From Cololabis saira (Eukaryota > Chordata > Actinopteri > Beloniformes > Belonidae), in contig NC_084599.1 in NCBI RefSeq assembly GCF_033807715.1, forward strand, positions 11,923,625 to 11,987,624: a DNA stretch of 64,000 nt. The letters are read 5' to 3'. Of the stretch, positions 1 through 12,020 are shown piece after piece (the first letter of the stretch is position 1; every line of letters begins with the position of its first letter). A program made the translations under genes and the position numbers. The notes beneath the pieces are model-generated. The model had not been told where the DNA came from. It saw only the letters and a list, made by a program, of their open reading frames with translations, and searched no databases.

Positions 1-1249
1 AAAAAAACTAAGCAAGCACGCACGCACGCACGCAAAGAGAGACTTCTATGGGCAGTCTAGAAACAACAGTTAACCTGACGTGCATGTTTATGGGCAAAAG
101 GAGGATCCTGGTTTACCTGGTGAAGATCCACGCAATCACAGAGAGAGCATGTAAACAGAAAGGCTCCTTCTTCCATTAGGGAACATTCATGTGAGGCAAC
201 AGTGCTAACCACCATGGCAGGATGCAGCCCTTTGAAAGAAACCACTTTGCTAAAATGAATTTTTAATGTGAAGTTATAACTTCTTGAACATGAAATTGTT
301 GTTTTAAACTGTGATGATAAGCAGTGGGAATGGGGTATTTTGCAATGCGTTCGGTGATGAATGGGCACTACACAATACAGCCTCTTTTAAAAGAGGCTGT
401 ATTTATTTTGCAGACAATGATGAAAAATATCTGTTCTGTGTTAATCACCATACATGCATTTTTTCTATTTTCTGAACTCAATGCCTGAATCTGACTCCCA
501 TAAGGTTAGTCATTATTCATGAGGTGCTTTGCAATGACCACTTATGGTTCGGGAGGACTGTGGCTCATACAGGGAATTTAGCTTGAAGTCGTGTATGTAC
601 GGAGTTTTTTTGTTGTTTTTTTTTACAGTTATGGTTTTAGTAAGCATCCTGCTCAGTGTTTTGTTGATGAGATCCCAGAACAATTGAAATAATGTGCTTT
701 GATTAATCAGAGAAAAGCTGAAACCAAATCTCAGAACAGAAACTTTAACACCAATATTTTTCCACAGTTCAAAACCTTGTGTGCTCACAATGCAACGGCT
801 CTAGTTTCCTCTCCACTTGTACCATAGAAATAGAGATGCATCTTATGACTCACCATGTAATAACGTACATGTTCAATGTCTCAGTCCCCTCACAGTTTGC
901 TACATTTCTATTTCCATCACAGTGTTACTTAAGTCCGACACCACTGCTCTGGCCACAAACACTTGGTGGTCGAAAATGTTAGATCACCAATCCTGTTAGA
1001 GACGCAGATCTAAAACCCATCCACTTTACTTTACGTGGCTAAGTATGGATGTGGTATGCTACACGGTTGGAAGTAGAAAAGATATATAGTTAAGGACTAA
1101 ACATTTGATTATTTAAGAGTTGTGGTTCCTGCTGTGATATGTGAGACTTAAGATAATGTAGCTAACCCACAAATACTTAATGTAAAAATGAATTAAAAAA
1201 TGGTCATGGAACTGCATTGTCAAGCACAGAACCTAGTTGAAAAATATGA

Positions 1250-1253
<4 letters not shown>

Positions 1254-1289
<36 letters not shown>
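1254..1289. repeat. (TA)n microsatellite
   Basis: An uninterrupted alternating TA run of about 36 bp is followed directly by T-rich sequence. It lies within the celf5 intron. Confidence 0.95.
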
Positions 1290-1300
<11 letters not shown>

Positions 1301-3940
1301 TTAATTTTATTTTTTTTTTAGGAATTTGAAATTAGTGTATTTAACTGGACAAATTTGAAAGCGTGGTTAAAAGTTTCAGCAAACTAATGTTGAAGGTTGG
1401 AGGACAGTAATGTGAAATGCTTTTATAAAGTTACATCACAGAAGAATATTAGCAGCTATTGAGATTTCTGTTGAAAATATGATTAAAGAAACTATTTTCT
1501 TTTGGTTGTGTTCAAGTGTATCATCTTCATACATGTATGTCAATTTTATGAAGAGGATCCAATTTTGGTTGTCAAGAACAAAGCTGTACTGTATCCAAAC
1601 ACAGGACATAGTTCCAGCCTTCCTCCTAACATTTCAGTCCAAATGCGTTAATGTATATATTTAAAAATAAATGTGAAAATATTTATCTAAAAGTGAAGCC
1701 AATTCTCCTCCAGTCCCAGGAGGATGTGAAGCTTTGAACAGCACCATGAGCACCATTTGGCGATGAGATGAGACCATGAAGAGGCAGACTTTCCTTTTGG
1801 CTGAAACTCTCTGTATTGCCTTTTTATTCTCCTTGTTTAACTCCCCTTCCTTCAGCGGCTCTCAAGGCAGCTGGGAGCTGCCCAGCAGGGGGATTCTGCT
1901 CACACTTGGCAGCTTAAAAATTTAATGAGACTTTTACTTCACACTTCATCCTCTTCTCTTTATAGCAATCGAGATTCTGCTTGCTGATATCCTGACAGGC
2001 CTAAATGGGAAAACTTCAGAGATAAACAAATGTGGCAATGGGTGCTTAGCCAAAAAGCCACAAGATTCAGGTGTCCCAAGGAGAACCAGTGGGAGGGCAA
2101 TCTCTGTGTACCGAGCTGCTTGAGAAAAAGCTTTGCGCAGTGTGCGACATGCAGGCAAGACTATGAAAGAGAGTGGCACGTTGTTCTTATATAACCAGAC
2201 AGGTCAATTCACTATAAACCGTGTTTCTGTTACTCAAGCAGGCACACTCCTGTCTACATGTGCATGAAAAAGAGGCTGACTGCAAGGTTCCAGCTTAATC
2301 GCTTCAGATTATGCATCTCACCCTTTTCCCAAAAATTAAAGGAGCAGAGTAGGAACACAGAGCCGCCGTTACCGAGAGGCTAATAGGTTTTTTGGTCTTT
2401 TTTTTTTTTTTTTTACCCTGAAAGAGACTTAAAATATTCGATATGCAGTAGCACATCTCGTCTGTATTCTGGTAGCGCACAGCCCTGTCCCGCACTCTCC
2501 CAAAGTTAAAGCTCATAGCAAGGCTAATGATGTGAATTGTAAGAAAAACAAACTATCCGGACCAATACAACAAACCCGTAACAGCTCTGTCAAAGTTACC
2601 ACTGAAGTAGCTCATTTGAGAGACGACATATGAGGCATTGCATAAGAGATTGAGACTGAACTTTGATGTTAGCATTGTTCTGTCTCCCGGTTCTATTATG
2701 TTTATTGTAGACTCGCTCATGAATAACTGAATGAGTGAAGTAGGACGGCATGAAAGAAGAAAAAAGGAAAACTATTAGTCATTCAATTCGACGCAGCACA
2801 TGTGCCAGTCAACTTGACGACTAGTTTGTTGGGCAATTAGCGAGCGCTCCTGTCAGTCAGTAAATCATTCAGCTCACCAGACAGCCAGTCATTTAGTCAG
2901 ACAGCCAACGAACCAACCGGCTATTCACCTATAGTCTTTCAAGCCTGTGATTTGACCAAGCAAAACCCAAAGAGAGGGCCGGGGGGAATATCGAGCAAAG
3001 TGGGGAGAAAGGGAAAAGAGGAGCATAAAATCTATAAACTACAGTCGAAAGGTCTAATACCTGTCTTTGGGTATCTTTTGCTGTCTGCAGATGTCTTTAT
3101 TAGCAGGAGAGCTCAGTGAAGAAGGAAAGCACATAGGGGAAAAATTAAGAACGAATTAATTATATGATAATAATAACAATCTATTATGGATGCCATTTGG
3201 AGCAGTAGTTCACCTAGACCAGGTTTACGCAAGAGCCTCTTAAGCCCTCAATCGCCAGTCACCACTGTTATTGACAATCACGCATCAATTTCATGGGGCC
3301 TCTTATCAAGTTTGACACACAACCTTTCTGAACTGTCAGATCAGAGTAATATTTCGGCCTTTTATGTGGATCGATCAGCCGGTGTAGGGGAGCAGAGGGC
3401 AGGGAAGAGGCGGAGCACATGAAAGGTCAACCGTAGCGCTCAATCATTTGAAAATTCTTCACGCTGGTTTCATTATTGGGCTGCATAAAGAGATAATGTT
3501 GATTAAGGGAGACGTAAAATAGAAGAAGAGGATGCAAAAAGGACAGAAAAAAAAAACTAATTGTCCAGAAACAATCATCTTTCATGAAAAGCACATTTCA
3601 CAGAATTAATGGGAATCAATCCTATTTATTTCTCTCTTAGATATAATTATAATCCCCACATACTGTCTCTCTTTTAGTTCATGTTATGTATACCAGCCCA
3701 TGACCGTGCGTGTAAAATGGTGCATCCAACATTAAAAGAAAAGAATAATCTCTGATGTGTAGTTAGAGGAACTCACACCTGATTCAAGCTAATGGTTTCA
3801 TCAGTTTGTCATTACGGTCTACAAACCTCTGTTAGTTCCAAAGCCATGTCCATCAGGGCTGTGTTGAAGCAGCACACGGCGGAAACATGCAGGACACCTT
3901 GAGGACTAGAGTCCGACACCCCCTGGATATCCCAAATAAC

Positions 3941-4739
3941 TAGGGCTGGGGATCGATTCAAATGTCAAGAATCGATTCGATTCCGATTCTTAAGATTCAG
4001 AATCGATTATCAAGATTTGATTCAATCCTATTCGATTCGATATTGATTTGGGTTAGTGTTAATAAAACTGTTTTTTGAGCTGTTGCATGAATTATATGAC
4101 TGTAGTTCTGCAACATATTACTACTAGTATTATATTGAGATTCAACAGCAAGTATTGGCAGCTAATGATGCTGTAAGGACCAATCAGCTCCCAGAATGCT
4201 GATAGAACTGCTTTCAGAAACATCATGTGGGTCAGAATTACCAAACAGATCCAGGGAGGAAACAGAGACGGATGAAATCATTTTTATTTTTTCCCACATT
4301 CCGTTTTTATTTGTTCCATTTTTCGGTCTATTTTGGTTTTTAATTTTTGAGCATTTGGTTTTTACCATTTTTTGCAAATGTAACCCCAAGACAGTATATA
4401 AAGTAATGAAATATAGACAATTTATGCAATTATAACACTTAATGTTTTCATACCTTTAAACATATTTAAAGGCAAAAACATGGCACCAGTTATTCTCGTG
4501 TCCAACAAAACATTCCTTTTTTGGGGATAAACAAAAAAATAAGCAAAAGTTGTAATGTAATGATGAAAAACAACAAAACATAAATAAATAAAAGAAAAAA
4601 AAATATTTAAAAAACCCCATTAAAAAAACCCAATAAATAAATTTAAAAAAAAAGATCTTTAGACATATGAATCGATTTTTAGGAATTAATATGAGAATCG
4701 ATTTAGAATTGGGAAATCGATTTTTTCAACACAGGCCTA
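3941..4739. mobile_element. Non-autonomous hAT-type transposon, 799 bp
   Basis: The element begins TAGGGCTGGG and ends CACAGGCCTA, forming an imperfect terminal inverted repeat. It is flanked on both sides by the same 8-bp duplication, caaataac (3933-3940 and 4740-4747). Several ATCGATT-type motifs lie near each end in opposite orientation, as in many fish hAT miniature elements. The interior is AT-rich with no readable transposase. An exact 8-bp duplication with TAGGG/CAGGG-like ends is the hallmark of the hAT superfamily. It sits upstream of the exon at 4986 within the celf5 intron. Confidence 0.88.
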
Positions 4740-4985
4740 CAAATAACAACATAACACTTATTTTCACTGTTTTTTTAAAGCTTTTGTTATAGTTGTGTCT
4801 TTACATATAGTTATTTATGATAATCACACAATTATCTGGGTTCAACAGACCATGTTTATTGACTGAGGAAATATTGATATGAGAGATCTTTTAAGTAACT
4901 GCTTTGACTTTCCACACTCTCTGTCTTCTGTTTTATTATCATTTATCTTTAAACGTAGTATTTGTTTTTCTCCTCTGCCCCTCAG

Positions 4986-5132
4986 GGTGCTTCCTCGAGC
5001 TTGGTGGTCAAGTTTGCCGACACAGACAAGGAGCGCACTATCAGACGCATGCAGCAGATGGTCGGGCAGTTTGGCATCTTTAATCCAGCCATCGCCCTTC
5101 CCTTCAGCACGTACAGCTCCTACGCACATGCG
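4986..5132 (+). CDS. celf5: CELF5 exon: end of RRM2 and start of linker (49 codons)
   Basis: CELF proteins are RNA-binding regulators of alternative splicing, translation and mRNA stability that recognise GU-rich RNA; CELF5 is mainly neural. The exon runs from a CAG acceptor (4985) to a GTGAGT donor (5133), phase 0 at both ends. It reads [18 protein letters not shown], the last strand of RRM2, then [13 protein letters not shown] and an alanine/tyrosine-ending linker. The [10 protein letters not shown] wording and MVGQ-GI linker match CELF5 as I know it better than CELF4, CELF3 or CELF6. Earlier exons are outside the window, so the gene is partial here. It is the first of six consecutive in-frame exons. 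CELF family membership is near certain; the paralogue call is slightly less so. Confidence 0.95.
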
Positions 5133-5595
5133 GTGAGTTGGAAAAGTATTATGAGGCGTAGAATCATATTTTAAACCCCTGTGGAATTTATGAGCATTGT
5201 GATGGATTATTGCGTACTATGTAGTGGATACATTTAAGAAATAAATTTAAAAAGGGCTATGGAGCACACCGGTTTTTTGACAGGATCGCTCTCAGACAAT
5301 AAAACTCTTAGGTTCTAGGCTTAAGTGTTTTTAAAACTGCTATAATATAACATAATGTACTATATTCAAATGTTATTATTGTGTCATATGACCACTTGCG
5401 TGTGACAGTTGGTGCTCAGGGTGATAAATTCACTGACAGTTACCATGATAGTGATAATGCATTGGACAGACTGAGTCAAAACAATGTAATTCAAACTTTC
5501 CATTTTAATTATGCAACATATTTGCGTGAAAAAACACACTGAAACACAATGAAAAGTGCATTGTGTGCATTATTCTTAGATACAAAATACTCAAA

Positions 5596-5730
5596 ATAAA
5601 ATGCAGTGTCTCACCCACACTGAAATTGAAATCACAAAAATAAAGTGCAGCTACTTGCCCCTGACTTAAAATTACAAAAATAAAATGCAGTGTCTCACCC
5701 ACACTGAAATCACAAAATAAAGTGCAGCTA
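5596..5730 (+). repeat. Tandem duplication, about 84-bp period
   Basis: The phrase ATAAAATGCAGTGTCTCACC begins at 5596 and again at 5680. Each copy continues through CACTGAAAT and CACAAAA to GTGCAGCTA (5645-5653 and 5722-5730). Copy two lacks about 7 bp in the middle. The second copy runs straight into the foldback element that starts at 5728. Confidence 0.85.
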
Positions 5731-5850
5731 GGGGTGGGCAAAAATATTGATACGGCAATATATCGCGATACATACATTTAATATCGATATCGTATCGGGA
5801 GACTATGTATCGCGATATATTGCCGTATCAATATTTTTGCCCACCCCTAG
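5728..5850. mobile_element. Foldback MITE, 123 bp, perfect 47-bp inverted repeats
   Basis: The left arm (5728-5774) starts CTAGGGGTGGGCAAAAATAT. The right arm (5804-5850) is its exact reverse complement over all 47 bp, leaving a 29-bp centre. Central sequence and arms are rich in ATCGATA/ATCGCGAT words. The ends (TAGGGGTGGG) resemble hAT-type miniature elements, but no clear 8-bp target duplication is visible. With so little divergence between arms, the copy is recent or kept identical by gene conversion. Confidence 0.9.
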
Positions 5851-8754
5851 TGTTGAACAACTGTGTAGTTGAAGACTATAGCTTGAGTCCTGTTCCAGTC
5901 GGTGTTAACCTGCTCTGTTCCTTTATGTGTTTTGAAGAAAATGTATTGATTAAAGGCAACAAGGAGGCACCACTTGTTTTTAACCATTTTATTTGTTCTT
6001 CAAAAATGAAAAATTAGAATACTTGTAAAAATGTTTTACTCTAATTTGTTTCAAATAAACGTGTAGGTATTTATTTTGCTCTCGCTACACAAAGGAGACT
6101 TCTGTTTTTGTCTTTTCATGACAGATCTTGTCATATGTGAAAATTATCGTGGCAAACTGTCGTCCATATTATCATTCTGCACATCTTTAATGTGCTATCA
6201 TTCTGTTACCTTGAGCTTATCCGCATGTGTATATTTAGTTAGCCTCCCAAGCCCTTTCTTCTCCCTCCCCTGCCCTCCCCACAGCGCCCACCACCCCCTC
6301 AGGCCACGGCACCACACGCAGCAGACCCTCAGCTCTTTTGATGACTTCAGACAGTCTGTGCAGCCCCGCTCACCGCGCGTCACCCTCCCTTCCCCATTTC
6401 CTTCCGCCGTCCCTCCCTCTGGGTCCACGAGATGCTTCAGGGGCCACAGTTGACTCAGAATAATCCGCAGGCAACTCATCTGCAGACAAACTTTCTTCTT
6501 CCCTGCTGAGGCAGAACACACATACGCCACCCGTCGTAGTGTGCATGTGTTTGCATATGCTAGCATATGTAAACACATGCACACGTAGTCTACTTGAAGG
6601 AGGCTGAAATGAATTTACCAAAACCTTTTTATCCAGCACTTTGATTTAAGAAAAAAGAAAAAAAGAAAGAAAGCCTGGACGTCTATTGCAAAACACTGCA
6701 TAAATACACATGATATATCTACAGAGGATTTATTTACCCATTTACACATTTGGATTTCAATGATACATACTTTTTTTGCAGTTTCTAAATGCTTGGTTTA
6801 ACTGTTGATGTTAGACAGGTCTTAGGGGGCTTATCCATTTCCCTCATTTTCATATCACAGCCATGGGACCCACTGAGAAATGTGCAAATTGACCATCTCA
6901 GAGTAATTGCGAGGCCATCTCTTGTGCACTCTCCAGTAAAACTCCCACCTTCATTACCATTCATGAAATGCAGCCTTTTCTCAGGAAATGTGGAGAAATG
7001 CAAATGCATGAAGGGTGGTGCAGCCAGTAGTGGTCTGCGGGGAGGCCATTGTGCCCCGCTCAGGTTGGCCGTGACTTTTATTTACTGTGGCAGAGCCCCG
7101 TGTCGGTTCATACAGGTGCACAAAGGAGCGTATACGCTCACACACTCTGCAAGGTGAATGCCCTTCCTCTTCCTCTTCCTCGCCAGCTACGATCTCTCAC
7201 ACACACACACTTTATATGACAAAGAGCAGCGTGGTGCTATGAAATCAAGTTCTGAGTGAAAGTGACAAGGGCATAGGAGATATTTCAGCATTAGCGTGAA
7301 TCAGTTACCATCTCATCTAAGGGAGAAACTGTACGCAATATCATTTCTCACCACAAGGATGGAAAGTTCTCTTTAGTTTGTAGGAAATACCCCATCATGC
7401 CGAGAACTTGATTCTAATAAAATCACCAAACTTCCCTCTGAAGTTAACCTCAGAGGCAAAACTAAACTAGCATTGATAAGTAAGGAGTCTGTGTTGTTAT
7501 ATTTCACTTGAAACTTACTTAAGAAATCTCAAAACTGCAAGAATGCGGAGTAAGATGAAATACGTGTTTCCTTTCATTTCGGTGTCCAGGCTGGGCAGTA
7601 GGGCAGTGGCTATGTTTATATTAAACTCATTGGTGCTACCTGGTGCACAGCCTTCATGCGCCCGCAGCCACCAGGAGTGTGCTGAAGTGATAAACTAAAC
7701 ATTTCTTTGCTGCAAGATAAACTGCATTTATTCCCCCAAGACGAAAGAACCTGCAATAACGGGGGGGGAAAGAAAGACGTTATCTCCAAAGACATGCGAG
7801 ATGTTCACCTACTCTCCATATACAGCACACAGGCCAAGAGAAGACGAGGTGGCGAAGTATAGGATTCAGACAAGGGGCGAGATGGTATATATAGCTATAA
7901 CCCGCGAATACAGTAAATGGTAAATTCAAAGAGCTACCTCTCCACTACAGCAGCGGATAGGATTATAGAGCTGAGCTGACAGCCAGTAAATTGGATTTTA
8001 GTCAAACCAGGGAAAGGAGGGGGCTCCGAACACAAATTGGAGTGGTACAACACTGACAACATATGCCAAAAATGAGAAATGTGCCATTTTTATGACAGAC
8101 ACAGACAGTGGTGTGCTCTGACAGGAGACATCCTATTTGCAAAAGGTGATTTCATAAAAACACAAGACAAGGAAAGCACGGAAGCGAGATTCCTTGTTTC
8201 AGTTCAGCGTTTGGGTTTGGATGATAAAAGCTCACAGATTAATCTGTAAATGCAAGTCATAAAACCCGCTTTTATAATTGTGTTGTGTTCTCTTCTAGAC
8301 AAAAAGCATCACATTTATAAACAGATTTGATTAAGAGTTGTTTCCCTCGTTCTTCTTCTGATGTAGTGTCTCTCGGCGAAGCTAGCCATTTTAGCTCCCC
8401 TTGGGTTGCAGGACTACATGCTGTGTCAGAGGGTGAGTGAGAGGATTTCCAGATTGAAAGGCTCCTCCAGCACCGTGCACCTTTCGCCTCCCTGAAAGAT
8501 ACATTTGGCTCGGTGTAAGATAGATAAACGAGAGGAGAGAAAGCGGTTTAACTTGGTGCTAAGTGGCGGTGTGTGGGTGGATGAGAGCGAGGACAATGGC
8601 TTTAAACTCACATTAGGAAACATCTCCCCCTGTTGGAGGGATGCTTTTTCTCCTTTCCTTTCCTTTTTTCTTCTTTCTGTTTTTTTTTTCTTCCCACATA
8701 GCACACGAGAGACACGACGGCAAAACTTACGGCATCATTTGGCATTACTGTAAA

Positions 8755-8816
8755 CAGCCCACCCGCCCACACACGCGCACACACACGCGCACACACACAC
8801 ACACATACACACCCGA
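8755..8816. repeat. CA/CG-interrupted (CA)n microsatellite
   Basis: Alternating CACACG and CACACA units in the celf5 intron. Low-complexity sequence of a type common in fish introns. Confidence 0.9.
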
Positions 8817-11800
8817 CATGTATGTGTGTGACCTGATTTCACTGTAATATGCTTATGAGGACTAGTTTTTGACAGCCCGGGCATGTGCCTCCACACATGT
8901 ACACACTCCTACATCAGACAAAAAAAACCTCTATTATCTATCTAGATGTATTAAAATCTGTCTGTGGAAACGCGGCGCCGCTAGCGTGTGGTTATAACAA
9001 ATGTGGCCCTTGAGCTTCGCCTTCGGTCTCGTAGTTCACCTCTTTGACCCGCTGTCTCCATCTCTGTCTCATTTTTTCAACCTCTCTACCTCTCCCCCTT
9101 TTCCTCTCTTTGCCTCCCCTCCACCCCCCGTTCCCCCCGTTTCATTGGCTGGCCGGGCTGTAAGGGGTCACATGTGACAGTGCTAAGAGTCAGCGAGTCG
9201 CAGAGCAGCGCTACAGAGATAATTGCCATGTGATAAAGAGGTGATTGCCTGCTAGCATCAGGGGAGAGTAATGCCATCAGGTTGCAATAAAAAAACAGAT
9301 GTCTGACACTAAATGAATGCTACCGGAGCCCGGGCAACTTTTCCGTGCTCCCTTTCATGTCACACACTTCCCTTTTGTCCTCCTTGTTTCTGTCGACTTT
9401 TTCTCTTCTATTTTTCAAGAGGAACGAGGGGAAGCATGAAAAGGTTGCGTCTGTGACAATAAAGACTCAGTTGTGCTCATTTTCCGCCGGAGACATTTGC
9501 TATCAGTTGGGGAGTGCATGAATAAAGGAAGGAGAAAGACTTGTGAATGAAATGTCTTTGAATTTTTGAAAGAGAAGAAAGTCCCTCTGCATACGTATTA
9601 AAAGTAAAATGTAGTGAGTTTAATGCAATCTGTCGACATAACCAGAGCTTTCTGCTCTTATTATTATGTTTTTCTTTCTACCAGAGTCAGGTTGTATAAA
9701 CCACTGCATTCCAACATAATTACATGCTTGAATTTCCAATTTTCTCGATTTTAATTTGGAACAAAGCATCCGTTAATGCCGAGTCTTTATCCAAGACAAT
9801 CTGACAGATGGCATTAAGGTTTGCGTTATCTAACACATGAGTTGGGAGAGAGGATGGTTTTCTGAACATGCTTGACTTTTTTCCAACTCTGTTATAACTC
9901 CATTATTATTACTCGTATATGGTCACCCAACAATAGGCTGCAAGCTTATTAGAACCAGCTCATGGACACCCAATCCTCTGTGAAAGCAACAAACATTGCC
10001 AGAGAAAAGACAAAGAAAAAAAAACAAATCAAAACAAAATTGTGTGTCTGTTGTAACACGAGCCGAGTCCGACTCTTCGCCTGTTAGTCAATGCTGTCCT
10101 AATCCTAATAGAGGGGCAGTCACAGCTTTGGCAAAGCACGGGAGATCGGCAACCTCAAGACCTCTGTGTTTTGTTTCTTTGCCACTGCTTTTGTTAAGTT
10201 TCTTGCTATTCTTCTGTCTTTTTCAGCTATAGGCTACCCACTTAAAGACTCAATTCATCTTATTTGGAAAGGAACAGATGATCCCCATTTGTCACGTTGA
10301 TAAAATTATGCAAATGACAAAAGGCCCTAATAGATAGTAGTGGCAAGGCATGCAGCTAATGGATGAGACGCCAGCGTTGGGCATTCTGCAGCAGGACAGC
10401 CACTTTCAGGTTACCTGACAGGGGCACTGAAGGAAAATAATTGGCTTTTCCGTCGCCAGGTCCACATGCAAATACAAGCAGAGGGCCGCTCTGTACCTCA
10501 ACTGTCTCACATTGTCGTCATTAGCATCAGTGCCTGTGGCAGAGGAGTTAGATTTCTGTCTACATGAGTTAGTCTCGGGCCATGGCCATCAGCAGTTCCC
10601 TCGACATATACAAGCTATGCAGTATTAAACAGATGCAGAGACGGGTGCAAGAGGTTGGTCCTGCTGTGTTCGTATTCCTACACCGCACAGGTCTGCATGT
10701 CTGATGAGCAGCTGTACAGCCTGCAAAAGATTATCGATTCCCAAGATAAACCCTCTGGCTCACAAGCCGCAAAAGCCATTGTACGATGATAGATTTTCTC
10801 CTGAATTAGATAATCAGAGTGTGGTTTGCACATGGAGAACTTAAGCAGAGGGCAGAAGCTCAAATAATTACAATCACTGTCCATGCACGTCGCAACTGCA
10901 ATGTCTGTGTGAGAGTGCAGTCCACAGGCAGCAGTGCATGTGAGCATGTCCTGTACATAACAGTCCAGTGGCTGCATTTGGTGGGAAATGGTTTCATCTC
11001 ACTTCATGCTAAGTAGAAATGCACAAAATTATGGGGTTGAAAAGTTGCTGAAAATGCTGCTACTTACTGAATAACATGTTGTTGACTAACATGGCTGTGA
11101 ATGTGAGTTACCTACTATCCTTCATTTAGAAATATTGTTTTAATGACTCAGTCTGGATGAACCAACATCTCCTGAAATGTCACCAAAACAGCTTTTAAAT
11201 GCCAAACACTGTGGTCATTCAGCTGTCTTCGAACAAAAAGCACTCTCTTTTTGTAAAATGCCTTTTTTATTTATTTAAAAAATGTAATTACCAATTTTCT
11301 TTCATTATTAATTATCAAAACTAAGGAAATGATCACAAAAAAAATCTGGAAAAATCAGCGAGCAGCTCGAGGAAGAAACGGACAAGAGTGGGCGGCGAAT
11401 GTGGCATTCGTATGTACAAGCAGACAAAGTGATGTGAAGTTTGACAGTTGTTAGGAAAAAGCATCGCAACTCTCGCAAACTAACTGTGTCCCTTGAGCAC
11501 AGAGATAATGTGCACATGTCAATGCCTTGATTTGTATGAACCCAACAGACAGCTATTAAATCGTTTCTGCAGCTGGTGACAGGCTTCCTGCTGGGAGGAT
11601 AGACACATTCACTAAACATAGATTGACAGGCTTCTTTTTTCTCCTGTTTCTTTTATTCCGCTCTACTTTCCCTGTACTTCCCATGCACTATCCATCCATC
11701 ACCCTCTACATACATCACTCCCTCCACTCTACCTTTACTGTGTTCCTCTCTTTGGAATCTTTTGCAACAACTCGCTATATTTTTAAACACCATCTGTACC

Positions 11801-11875
11801 CCCCCCCCCCCACACACACACCTCACATCCAACCATGCTCTCCTCCACCCATCACTCCGTGTCCCTCTTCTTTAG

Positions 11876-12020
11876 CTCATGCAGCAGCAGGCCGCCATCA
11901 TGGCAGCAAGTCAAGGAGGTTACCTCACGCCGAGCGTGGCTTTTCCCACCACACAGATACACCAGATGGGGGCGCTCAACATCAACAGCCTCCCACCCAC
12001 TCCCATGACCCCGGTGTCGG
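11876..12020 (+). CDS. celf5: CELF5 exon: divergent linker, first part
   Basis: Exon of 145 nt between a TTTAG acceptor and a GTGAGT donor (12021), entering in phase 0 and leaving with one base of the next codon. It starts [17 protein letters not shown] and ends [10 protein letters not shown]. This is the glutamine/alanine-rich start of the linker between RRM2 and RRM3, which varies between CELF paralogues and carries protein-interaction and localisation activity. The LMQQQ start joins directly to the YAHA end of the upstream exon, reproducing the family sequence AxALMQQQ. The last base joins to the exon at 20933, or at 20930 if the nearer acceptor is used. Confidence 0.94.

Larger units (their letters stand above)
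1..4985 (+). other. celf5: celf5 intron (left part, upstream end outside window)
   Basis: No coding exon is visible here. The preceding CELF exon, which would encode the middle of RRM2, must lie left of position 1. The stretch holds a (TA)n run at 1254-1289, a 799-bp hAT-type element at 3941-4739, and non-repetitive AT-rich sequence at about 3140-3660. It ends in a pyrimidine-rich tract and a CAG acceptor at 4983-4985. Confidence 0.8.
5133..11875 (+). other. celf5: celf5 intron, 6.7 kb
   Basis: GTGAGT donor at 5133 and TTTAG acceptor ending at 11875. It holds an 84-bp-period tandem duplication (5596-5730), a perfect foldback element (5728-5850), CA-rich microsatellites (about 7197-7211 and 8758-8816), and a non-repetitive block at about 10240-10530 with two POU octamers. 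No additional exon with CELF-like coding is seen. A pyrimidine-rich tract and a C run precede the acceptor. Confidence 0.85.

Noticed and set aside
6076..6639. Overlapping open frames on both strands around 6.2-6.6 kb
   Set aside because: They coincide with a C/T-rich stretch in a celf5 intron, have no motif, and flanking splice sites do not fit celf5 phases.
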